Assembly: GCA_964503315.1 (NCBI GenBank)
Contig: CAZCZL010000008.1
Coordinates: 1 to 64,000, forward strand
Reading direction: 5' to 3'
Source: FEB-12 sp964503315
Lineage (GTDB): Bacteria > Zixibacteria > MSB-5A5 > GN15 > FEB-12
DNA: 64,000 nt
Below are positions 7,138 to 14,748 of the stretch, one piece after another. The notes beneath the pieces are model-generated. The model made no database searches. It worked only from the letters and a program-made list of their open reading frames with translations, and was not told the DNA's origin. Both the position numbers and the translations under genes were made by a program. The stretch's first letter is position 1. Every line of letters starts with the position of its first letter.

Positions 7138-8906
7138 AGCTGGCGTTGTCGCTTACCCAGCGGTACCTGTTGTTCCTCGCCGCGGTCATTGCGGCTTTTA
7201 TCATTGGTTCGCAGGTCATTACCTCGCATGTCGTCAAGTCCGGTCTGGTCGAGATGTTTCGCCAGCGGTTCAGCCGCGCGCAGGTAGTCTTGCAGCAATA
7301 TTCCGATCTGCATCGCTACACGCGCATTCGCGAGCTTGAATCCGTTCTCACATCGCCGCGCTTTCTGGCGACATTGGCCACGGAAGACTCCGGCACGATC
7401 GCGATCGAGCTTCCCGCCTATGGGGAACTCCTTAGGGCGGATTTCGTCGCCTGCTTCAGTTCCAATCGGCAGATGACCTATCTGACGCCGCATATCTCAC
7501 CTTCGGTCGCGCGCCAACTTCAGTCGCGACGATTGCTCAATAATAGTGACCCAGAATCTGATTTTCTTCGCTCTGACACGATCACCTATGAACTGCTGGT
7601 CAGCCAGGTAACGACTTCCGACGGATTGCCGTTGGGCTGGATCATGGCAGGACATTCCGTGTCCCAGGGATTTGCCGAAGACCTCCGACAATTGACCGGA
7701 TTTGATGTACAGATCACTCATGGCGGCGACGTTATCGGCGAAAGCAAGTCACCGCTCATGACACGGCTGCGCAGTGATGGTCAGTTGTCGCTTCTGGCCG
7801 CGGACAAACAGCTCCTCAGTACCCTGCGTGTGAAGGACGAGGAACTGGTCCTCTCCACGTCACCGGGGCTTGGAGAAATGACGACCGTAACCTTCGTAGC
7901 TTCGCTCGATGAGCATATCGCGCCGATAAGATCGGAGATCACGACCTATCTGCTTCTTTTCGCGGCGGGCGGCGGTCTGCTCGCCATGTTGGTCATCTAT
8001 ATCTTCACGTCGCGCCAGATCGGCCGCCAGGTGACGAACCTAGTGCAGGCGGCCGAGAAGATTGCCTCCGGACAGATGGAGTTTCAGGTAACGCCGCTCT
8101 CGAAAGACGAACTAGGCTATTTAACTGGGGAATTCGAGAAAATGCGCAGGCAGATAGTCAAGAGTCGCGAGGATATCGATAAGGCACACAATGCAACACT
8201 GCGGTCGGAGCGGCTGGCCGCAATCGGCAAGCTTGCCACCGGCATTATCCATGACTTCAAGAGTCCAATGGCGATAATTCGGGGGACGGTAGAACTGATC
8301 CAGCGGAAAGACACATCCAATGGCAAACTGGTCGCCTATTGCAGTACCATCCAGTCACAGGTTGACCGTATGGTCGACCTCGCACGTGATGTCATTGATT
8401 ACTCACGTGGTGAAAGCAGGCTCGATCTCGCGCCAGTCGATCTGTCTGCATATTTCGCCTCCATAAAAGAATTTCACTCTGCATCATATCAGGCAGTCGG
8501 CATACAACTGCTGGTGCTTGAGAGCCGCCCCATAACAGTGACCCTTGATCCGAATAGATTCCGTCGCATAGTGGACAATATTCTCAATAACGCGCGCGAG
8601 GCACTTAAGCCGGGAGATCAGGTGGAGATCCGCTGGAGACTGGCCGAAGATGCACTGACCATCGAGATCGCCGACAACGGCCCCGGTATCCCTGATTCCA
8701 TCAAGGCGACTCTCTTTGAACCGTTCGTCACCAGCAATAAAGAAGGCGGCACCGGTCTTGGGCTCGCCATAACCAGAAAGATAATTGATGACCATGGCGG
8801 ATCGATCTCCGTTGTATCCGCGCCCGGTGAGGGGAGCAGGTTCGTCATCGCCCTCCCCCGTGCGTTGACTACCGCGACGCGAGAGAACCAAGCTGTATTA
8901 GCGTGA
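7134..8906 (+). CDS. membrane sensor histidine kinase with HAMP domain
   Basis: 590 residues. A first membrane span (about 10-28), a large extracytoplasmic sensor region (about 30-268) and a second span (about 270-292) are followed by HAMP (about 293-345). The kinase core comes next: H-box GIIHDFKSPM, N-box NNAREAL, G1 DNGPGIPD and G2 GGTGLGLAI. It should autophosphorylate on the H-box histidine in response to a periplasmic signal. No response regulator is encoded in the operon or nearby. The start overlaps the stop of the cupredoxin-like gene (ATGA), and a predicted outer-membrane protein follows after 7 nt. The ligand may involve copper or redox state, which is inference from the neighbour only. 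Confidence 0.9.
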   Translation: MKLALSLTQRYLLFLAAVIAAFIIGSQVITSHVVKSGLVEMFRQRFSRAQVVLQQYSDLHRYTRIRELESVLTSPRFLATLATEDSGTIAIELPAYGELLRADFVACFSSNRQMTYLTPHISPSVARQLQSRRLLNNSDPESDFLRSDTITYELLVSQVTTSDGLPLGWIMAGHSVSQGFAEDLRQLTGFDVQITHGGDVIGESKSPLMTRLRSDGQLSLLAADKQLLSTLRVKDEELVLSTSPGLGEMTTVTFVASLDEHIAPIRSEITTYLLLFAAGGGLLAMLVIYIFTSRQIGRQVTNLVQAAEKIASGQMEFQVTPLSKDELGYLTGEFEKMRRQIVKSREDIDKAHNATLRSERLAAIGKLATGIIHDFKSPMAIIRGTVELIQRKDTSNGKLVAYCSTIQSQVDRMVDLARDVIDYSRGESRLDLAPVDLSAYFASIKEFHSASYQAVGIQLLVLESRPITVTLDPNRFRRIVDNILNNAREALKPGDQVEIRWRLAEDALTIEIADNGPGIPDSIKATLFEPFVTSNKEGGTGLGLAITRKIIDDHGGSISVVSAPGEGSRFVIALPRALTTATRENQAVLA

Positions 8907-8913
8907 GGTATAC

Positions 8914-10041
8914 ATGAATAGGATATTCACACTCCTTGTCCTCCTGTTACTGCTGACCGGTTCCGCCTCAGCGGAATTGTCGATCAGTGGAATGACCGAT
9001 ATTGTTTTCAAGAACGCAGACAACGAAGACTATACCAATATCACCTTCAAGAAGCACTCGCCCTTTCACACGCTCAGGACACGACTGTTCTTTGACGCCA
9101 CACTCTCGGAGAATGCCTCCGCCTTTCTTCTGCTCATGACCGACAACAATTCAGTGATCATCTACGGTGCCTATATTCGCTTCACGAATCTTGCGGGAAA
9201 ATACCTGAATCTCCAAGCGGGCTACATTCCAACTACCGTCGGTTCATTTGGCGCCCGGGTCTACAGTGACAAGAATCCACTCGTTGGCACTCCGCTTCTC
9301 TTTAACTATCACTCAAACCTCGTTGGATTCATATCCGACTCCATGCGCTCAGTCGATCAACTCCTCGCCCGCCGCGACACACGCTATAATCTCGGATTAC
9401 CGGTCGTGTACGATGCCTGCTGGAACACAGGAGCTGAGATATACGGCTCGATCGGCAAACTGGATTATTCGGCTGCTCTGCTGAGTGGCGCGGTCTCTTT
9501 GCCAGCGCTCGAACAGGACAAGGATGTTCCTCAGGTGACAGGCAAATTGAATTACTTTTTCACTCCGGGGCTTATGATCGGGGCGGCCGGATTCTACGGC
9601 CCGTATCTGTCGGAGAATGTCTATGGCGATGTCATCCCAGACGGCCACGACTATATCGATTACATGAACTATGGATTTGGTTATGACTTCTATTGGGCGA
9701 GTCGATACCTCGAGATATTTTCGGAAACCTATCAGGCGACGTGGGAACACCCGTATCTGCCGGATATGTCAGTCACCTCAGGCTTTGTTGAGGCCAAGTA
9801 CAAATTGGCTCCTGGATGGTACCTTGCCGGCCGCTATGACTTCTTTGAGCCTGGGACGGTTACAACCTCATCAGGCGACGAAGAGAAGTGGGACTATCCG
9901 ATCAAGCGCTACGAATTCGGCATCGGTCACCGTTTGAACCGCCAGACTTTGCTAAAGCTCGTAACCCAGTTGAATCGCTGTGAGATGAATGAGGAACTGG
10001 ACGTCAATCTATTCGCGATGCAGCTCTCGGTCGGATTCTAA
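8914..10041 (+). CDS. predicted outer-membrane beta-barrel protein
   Basis: 375 residues with a clear signal peptide (1-20, ending ASA). Many short amphipathic beta strands rich in Tyr, Gly and Phe follow, and the chain ends in a Phe (QLSVGF), typical of outer-membrane barrels. I cannot name the family; it resembles small porin-like proteins. It lies 7 nt after the kinase gene and is the last gene of the cupredoxin-kinase operon, suggesting uptake or efflux linked to the same signal. Its 3' end overlaps the convergent aminotransferase stop by 4 bp. Confidence 0.65.
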   Translation: MNRIFTLLVLLLLLTGSASAELSISGMTDIVFKNADNEDYTNITFKKHSPFHTLRTRLFFDATLSENASAFLLLMTDNNSVIIYGAYIRFTNLAGKYLNLQAGYIPTTVGSFGARVYSDKNPLVGTPLLFNYHSNLVGFISDSMRSVDQLLARRDTRYNLGLPVVYDACWNTGAEIYGSIGKLDYSAALLSGAVSLPALEQDKDVPQVTGKLNYFFTPGLMIGAAGFYGPYLSENVYGDVIPDGHDYIDYMNYGFGYDFYWASRYLEIFSETYQATWEHPYLPDMSVTSGFVEAKYKLAPGWYLAGRYDFFEPGTVTTSSGDEEKWDYPIKRYEFGIGHRLNRQTLLKLVTQLNRCEMNEELDVNLFAMQLSVGF

Positions 10042-11213
10042 GCGCGCGCGCCGTGCGCATACTGCTCGAGTTGTTCGATCAGTCTATCAATATCTGACTC
10101 ATCATTAAACAGATGTGGCGACACACGGAACGACCCCTCCCGATGCACTAGTGTAATGCGGGCATCGAGGATCTTGCGGTGGAGTTTGGGAATCTCCGGC
10201 GCGCTGAATGACACGATCGATGAGCGGTGATTCTCTTCCATCGACGAAGTGATCTGATAGGTCGGTTCGCTCCGCAAATATTCGATAAGTCGATCAAGCA
10301 GCGCATGATTGTGCCGCTGAATATTGTCGATCCCCAGCCGTGTGAATATCTCCAACGCCGCTCTCATTCCCAGAATATTCCAAACCGCGTAATAACCCAT
10401 CTCGAATTTCCTGGCGCTATCGAGCCACCGCTTGTCGTGGTGGAGCAGATCCGAATACTGTCCTCCCCAATCGCAGCCGAGCCAGGAGCCGAACGGTATG
10501 GTCAGCTGTGAGCGGACCCGGTCACCGATATAGAAGAATCCAGAACCCTGAGGAGATAACATCCACTTCTGACAGCCGATGGCGAAGATATCGATATTGG
10601 CGGCCTTCATGTTGATCGGCTCAGCCCCCATCCCCTGTATGCCATCGACGACAAAGTAGAGCCCATGCTCCTGGCAGATCTTTCCTATCTCTACAAGGTC
10701 ACACTTGAAACCGTTGAAGAATTGCACGAAAGATATCGCCAGCACCTTGCTCTTTGGTGTGATCGCCGCGCGAAGTTCATCTACATCAAACATCCGGTTC
10801 CGTGATGGAATGTACTTCAACGTATAACCGCGGCTCTCCGCCGCGGCTTTCCAGCAATAGATATTGACGGGGAAATCAACATCCGATAGCAGCACTTCAT
10901 CACCGGCTTTCAATGGCAATCCAAACGCGGCGATATTGATGCCAAAGGTTGTGCTGAGGCCGATACCAACTTCGTGGCCTTGAGCGCCGATTAGTTCGGC
11001 GTAGCCTTGACGAAGTTCCTCCGCGGCCGTCATGGCGAGTTTGGTGTCGTCTTTGCGGCAGGTGAGCCGCATATCCATGTTTTCATCGATCGCCTGTTTG
11101 ACCGGCAGGCAGATCGGACCATACGAAGCGGTGTTGAGGTAGACAACATTGCCGGCGTGCGGAAAGAGCGAGCGCGCCCAGGCGAAATCAGCGGCCGATA
11201 GAACGGTACTCAT
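10038..11213 (-). CDS. class V PLP-dependent aminotransferase-like protein
   Basis: 391 residues of the class V fold (cysteine desulfurase, isopenicillin-N-epimerase and kynureninase relatives). VVDGIQGMGAEPI supplies the PLP-binding Asp, and the Schiff-base Lys is in GCQKWMLSPQGSGF. The N-terminal LNTASYGP motif is usual for the epimerase/desulfurase-like branch. It lacks an obvious conserved Cys in the C-terminal active-site loop of true desulfurases. Substrate unknown. It probably shares an operon with the membrane protein and epimerase upstream, since the gap is about 14 nt. Confidence 0.85.
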   Translation of the reverse strand: MSTVLSAADFAWARSLFPHAGNVVYLNTASYGPICLPVKQAIDENMDMRLTCRKDDTKLAMTAAEELRQGYAELIGAQGHEVGIGLSTTFGINIAAFGLPLKAGDEVLLSDVDFPVNIYCWKAAAESRGYTLKYIPSRNRMFDVDELRAAITPKSKVLAISFVQFFNGFKCDLVEIGKICQEHGLYFVVDGIQGMGAEPINMKAANIDIFAIGCQKWMLSPQGSGFFYIGDRVRSQLTIPFGSWLGCDWGGQYSDLLHHDKRWLDSARKFEMGYYAVWNILGMRAALEIFTRLGIDNIQRHNHALLDRLIEYLRSEPTYQITSSMEENHRSSIVSFSAPEIPKLHRKILDARITLVHREGSFRVSPHLFNDESDIDRLIEQLEQYAHGARA

Positions 11214-11226
11214 ACTTGCATCTCCG

Positions 11227-11655
11227 CTAGAGCGTGTAGAGATGAGCGATGATCGCCAGCGAGCCGCCCAATTTGACGATATGTGACAGCATGATGAAGA
11301 GAATATACGACATCGGGAGTTTAATTCTCACAGAGAGGCGCATCCCAACCGGCGCCGCCCCAAGAATGAACGCAAACAGCGCGGCGCCAAGTCCCGCTTT
11401 CGCGCCTGAGAGTGGCAGTATGAGATAAAAGAAACTATAGGCGACCGATGGTATGATGACGTAGAAAAGAACTTCCATGAAGAAATTCATGCCGGTCCAG
11501 AGACACCCCTCTTCTTCGAGCATCTCTTTCGGGATCCCCGCGGTCAACTTGAGGCGGCGCTCCAAAAAATCAAACAGCAACGAGATGACCAAAAGATAAA
11601 TCCCGCCGATAACGGCGCAATACATCAGGAGTTCAAACGAAACCATCAGAGCCAC
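11227..11655 (-). CDS. integral membrane protein, unknown function
   Basis: 142 residues with about four hydrophobic spans (roughly 8-30, 58-82, 86-105 and 115-138). A charged segment with KEMLEEEGCLWTG lies between spans 1 and 2. No family recognised. It overlaps the upstream epimerase stop by 10 nt and precedes the aminotransferase, so it is translationally coupled in a three-gene minus-strand operon. Confidence 0.65.
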   Translation of the reverse strand: MALMVSFELLMYCAVIGGIYLLVISLLFDFLERRLKLTAGIPKEMLEEEGCLWTGMNFFMEVLFYVIIPSVAYSFFYLILPLSGAKAGLGAALFAFILGAAPVGMRLSVRIKLPMSYILFIMLSHIVKLGGSLAIIAHLYTL

Positions 11656-12632
11656 CCATTCTCTTTGTACCAGCTATAAGTCTCGGCCGCTCCCTGCGCA
11701 AAGGGGATCGCCGACTCAAATCCAAGTTCATCTTTGGCTTTGCGGACATCAACTTCCCAGCTACCCAGTAGTTCGTTGCATTTTTCGACCGTCAGCATCG
11801 GAGTCGCGCCAAAAAGCCGCGCGGTCCGTTCGGAGATAGCTGCAATCCTTCGGAAGAGCGACGCCGACACATTCAGCGTCATCGCTCCTTTCCCGACCGC
11901 CGCTTGCATCATATCGACCAGTTCTTTGATCGTATACGCCTGCTTCTCTGCGACATGAAAGATCGAACCGGAACGACTCTCTTTTGTCGCGGCCGTCAAA
12001 ATGCCGCGACAGAGGTCATCGACATGCACCATCTGCACTTTGCGTGTGGTATCACCGAAATAGATGCGTAGGCGCTTGTTCGCGATCTGGAAGAAGCTGA
12101 GCACCTCTTTGTCGCCGGGACCATAGACGCCAGTCGGGCGGACGATAACCACATTCAACTGGTCTTTGTAGGCAATGGTCGCTTCTTCCCCGGCCCGCTT
12201 GGATTCGCCGTAGGTCGTGACGGGATGTGGTTCATCCGATTCGGCGACTGGTCGGCCATTGACCGACGGTCCCCCGACTGCCTGCGACGAGACGTAGACC
12301 ACGCGCGTGACATTCGGATTGTGCTGTGCGACCGCCGCAAGGAGATTGGCTGTCCCCTGACCATTGACGCGGAAGAATCCTTCGCGGTTTTTCGCCTTGA
12401 CCACGCCGGCATTATGTATGACGAAATCAACATCCGCAACCATCGCGGGGAGCGAAGCTGGGTCCGTCACATCGCCATATCGGTACTGAACGGCGAGTCC
12501 GTCGAGGAGCTGGCGGTCACAGTTCTGCCGGATACCGGCAATAACTTTAAACCCCTGCCGCAAAAAAGTCAGGCAGAGACGGGAGCCGATAAAGCCATTG
12601 GCGCCGGTGATGAGGACAGTCTTGTTCGCCAT
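11646..12632 (-). CDS. NAD-dependent epimerase/dehydratase family protein
   Basis: 328 residues. The N-terminal nucleotide motif is GANGFIGSR, with the catalytic Ser in VYVSSQAVGG and Tyr/Lys in TTYGESKRAGEE, all canonical for extended SDR sugar epimerases/dehydratases. Substrate unknown. It heads an operon with the membrane protein and the class V aminotransferase. Such a combination could modify a sugar or lipid, but that is only suggestive. The ATG follows TACATT by 6 nt, with TTGTCG 17 bp further upstream and no Shine-Dalgarno, so the mRNA is probably leaderless. The promoter region is shared with the divergent pYEATS gene. Confidence 0.86.
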   Translation of the reverse strand: MANKTVLITGANGFIGSRLCLTFLRQGFKVIAGIRQNCDRQLLDGLAVQYRYGDVTDPASLPAMVADVDFVIHNAGVVKAKNREGFFRVNGQGTANLLAAVAQHNPNVTRVVYVSSQAVGGPSVNGRPVAESDEPHPVTTYGESKRAGEEATIAYKDQLNVVIVRPTGVYGPGDKEVLSFFQIANKRLRIYFGDTTRKVQMVHVDDLCRGILTAATKESRSGSIFHVAEKQAYTIKELVDMMQAAVGKGAMTLNVSASLFRRIAAISERTARLFGATPMLTVEKCNELLGSWEVDVRKAKDELGFESAIPFAQGAAETYSWYKENGWL

Positions 12633-12638
12633 GCGGCG

Positions 12639-12678
12639 AATGTACAGATTTGTATGCCCCCCGACAAGTGGCTATATT
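12639..12678. promoter_or_regulatory. overlapping divergent leaderless promoters
   Basis: Minus strand: TTGTCG (12662-12667), 17 bp, TACATT (12639-12644), 6 nt, ATG of the epimerase. Plus strand: TTGTAT (12650-12655), 17 bp, TATATT (12673-12678), 5 nt, ATG of the pYEATS gene. The two promoters interleave within a 51-bp gap, so they should compete for polymerase. Confidence 0.6.
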
Positions 12679-12683
12679 GCGTC

Positions 12684-13034
12684 ATGCAATTCGGCTATCG
12701 ACTGGTCACGGACTCCCAGGGACGGATCGAGTACAAGCAACGTCCGGGGAAAAAGAAGCACTTTCATCTGGCGATCTTTGTAGATGAGCCGCCGGACGTA
12801 TTGGATGAGATCCGGATTGTCGAATACCGCCTGCACGAGACCTTTGCCGAACCGATCCGGCACAACGATGACCGCGCGTCCGCGTTTACTGAGCAGTTTT
12901 ATACGTGGGGCAAATTTCCGGTCGAAGTGATCGTGCTGTTCCATGACCAGCACACGGAATCATTTCGGTTTTTTCTGGAGTATGAACTGCCGGCTGATTA
13001 CGGGTTGAATTACGTGCAAATGCCGGTGGAGTGA
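12684..13034 (+). CDS. pYEATS domain-containing protein
   Basis: 116 residues. The segment IRIVEYRLHETFAEPIRHNDD followed by FTEQFYTWGKFPVEVIV and a C-terminal beta strand resembles the prokaryotic YEATS (pYEATS) immunoglobulin-fold domain, otherwise found in predicted stress or signalling proteins. It is stand-alone here, with no membrane or effector domain. The ATG at 12684 is preferred because TATATT ends 5 nt before it; upstream codons in the same frame run antisense to the epimerase. Function unknown. The two inverted repeats downstream separate it from the convergent MEMO1-AMMECR1 gene. Confidence 0.65.
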   Translation: MQFGYRLVTDSQGRIEYKQRPGKKKHFHLAIFVDEPPDVLDEIRIVEYRLHETFAEPIRHNDDRASAFTEQFYTWGKFPVEVIVLFHDQHTESFRFFLEYELPADYGLNYVQMPVE

Positions 13035-13050
13035 AGGGCATTATTTGAGC

Positions 13051-13120
13051 GGCAGACGTCCCCGTCTGCCCTGCCTTACACATCGACACACGCCGCGGGC
13101 AGACCGTGAGGTCTGCCGCG
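13051..13120. repeat. pair of GGCAGAC...GTCTGCC palindromes
   Basis: Two related hairpins: GGCAGAC/GTCTGCC at 13051-13070, and CGCGGGCAGACC/GGTCTGCCGCG at about 13094-13120. They fill the gap between two convergent genes, where they could end transcription from both sides. They also look like a REP-type dispersed repeat. There is no U-tract. Confidence 0.6.
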
Positions 13121-13128
13121 CAAAGGAA

Positions 13129-14583
13129 CTACTTCTTCTCCTCAAACACCATCGCCGAAAACTTGTACACCTCGGCGTACTTGTCTTTGTACGCGTTTTT
13201 CGGGAGCCCCGCTTTCAGGCAGGTCTGCTCCAAAAATTGCTCCACCGTGAAGCCATGTTCAGTCGCCACCTGTGGAAGAAGCAGTCCCGAGTGCATATCC
13301 AGTTTGATCAACAGGCCATCGCGGCCGATCACGATATCATTGGCGAAATCCTTCACCCGTTCGAGCCGGGAGAGTAGCGATATCTCGATATGCAGTTTGT
13401 CGAATTCGTCCGCGGTCAATTCTTCAAACCGGGGATCCTCAAACGCCGCCGCCTGAGCCATCGCGGCGACTGCATCGGTGAGCGGCTCGCGCGCCTGGAT
13501 ACGTCCGACACATCCGCGCAGGTCGCCATTCAGCATAAGGGTGACAAAAACTCCCTGCTTCCGATCCTCGAGGGTCGTGATGACCGGAACATCATAGTTC
13601 TTGCCGCGCAACCGCGCCGCGATTGACTCACGCGCGATGGTCATCAGCGACTGCTGTTCATCCGCGGTCAGTTCACTCTGCGCATCCCGCTTTGCCGCCG
13701 GAGTCCCCAACTCTTTCTTGGGACGAGTCGCAATCCGGTGTGTCCCCTGCTTGATGATCGCCGCGGAGAGATAACCGACCACTTCGTCAAAATCGCCGGT
13801 GACGGTCGCCGATGTTCCATACTCGAGGAACTTCATCTCCGCGCCGCCAAGTTGACGCGCGGCCATCATAACTGAAGCAACCGGCCCGCCGCCGCACGCC
13901 TCTCCCTTGCCGGAGTTGAGCGTGTCGATGAGCAATTCGGGATCATATTTTTCGATTGCGGTCTGAATGGCAAAATCAAGTTTCCGCGCAGCTTTCTCCG
14001 GATGGAAATGCGAGAGGTCGGTTGAGGCGATCAATAGCGCGTTGCTGTCTTTGAGCGTAGTCGCCAGAACGCCGCCGAGCGCGCGGATCGAGTCCGGCTC
14101 CTGATCCCCCATCACGATCGCTACCATCTTGAATTTGGTGCCTAGAACTATCTGGAGAAACGGCAACTGCACCTCAAGCGCATGCTCCCCGCGGGTTGAG
14201 CCGGAGGCATGCCCCATACTGGAGAAATAGACAGAGGGGTGCATGGAGGCGATGCGCGTCGCCATCTCTTTGTCTATCTCGACCACGCCGATCGGGGTCT
14301 GGTACCCTTCGCCGGAATAAACCGCGGAGCCTTTAAAGAAAACGGTGTGTGAGGGGGAGACGATAACGACCGTGTCAAACTCTTCGCCTTCAAGCAGTTT
14401 GAAGGCACGGGCCGCGATCTTGCCGGAATAGAGGTAGCCGGCATGCGGCGCGACCAGGCCGATCGGTCGGCCGGAGATGGATGGTTTGTCGACCTCGGCA
14501 AAAAGCTGGGCAATCGTTTTGGTCAGTTCGACCGGGTTGGCCGGATAGAATGTTCCGGCGACAGCAGGCTTGCGTACGTCCAC
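13129..14583 (-). CDS. MEMO1 - AMMECR1 fusion (AmmeMemoRadiSam proteins B+A)
   Basis: 484 residues with two domains. Residues 1-270 are the MEMO1 family (VRKPAVAGTFYPANP start; metal-site histidines in APHAGY and SPSHTVFF; DLSHFHP). Residues 300-480 are AMMECR1 (GVFVTLMLNGDLRGCVG; FEDPRFEELTADEFD). In many genomes these are separate genes next to a radical SAM protein; here two parts are fused and no radical SAM gene is adjacent. The function of the system is not established. The start is GTG with GGAGAT about 5 nt upstream and TATATT about 30 nt upstream. Confidence 0.88.
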   Translation of the reverse strand: MDVRKPAVAGTFYPANPVELTKTIAQLFAEVDKPSISGRPIGLVAPHAGYLYSGKIAARAFKLLEGEEFDTVVIVSPSHTVFFKGSAVYSGEGYQTPIGVVEIDKEMATRIASMHPSVYFSSMGHASGSTRGEHALEVQLPFLQIVLGTKFKMVAIVMGDQEPDSIRALGGVLATTLKDSNALLIASTDLSHFHPEKAARKLDFAIQTAIEKYDPELLIDTLNSGKGEACGGGPVASVMMAARQLGGAEMKFLEYGTSATVTGDFDEVVGYLSAAIIKQGTHRIATRPKKELGTPAAKRDAQSELTADEQQSLMTIARESIAARLRGKNYDVPVITTLEDRKQGVFVTLMLNGDLRGCVGRIQAREPLTDAVAAMAQAAAFEDPRFEELTADEFDKLHIEISLLSRLERVKDFANDIVIGRDGLLIKLDMHSGLLLPQVATEHGFTVEQFLEQTCLKAGLPKNAYKDKYAEVYKFSAMVFEEKK

Positions 14584-14691
14584 TTTATCTCCAATCTCCA
14601 GTTTTCAAATATATCGGCATTTCGCCGGTATTCCAGTGGGTAAGCTAACTAGTTGGGACAGAGTTGTCAAATGGGGGGGTGGGGGGACTTT

Positions 14692-14741
14692 GTAGGTCGA
14701 AATCCATGCCCCGAAGGGGTGCGCGATGCGCAGGTTTCGAC
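14692..14741 (+). repeat. dispersed repeat family A, copy 1
   Basis: A 50-bp element beginning GTAGGTCGAAATCC and ending GGTTTCGAC, with imperfect inverted ends and an internal CCCCGAAGGGG hairpin. A sister copy is at 27342-27393. Confidence 0.7.
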
Positions 14742-14748
14742 ACTCCTT

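Noticed and set aside
12225..12683. Upstream extension of the pYEATS frame
   Set aside because: This part is antisense to the epimerase; coding similarity and promoter place the start at 12684.
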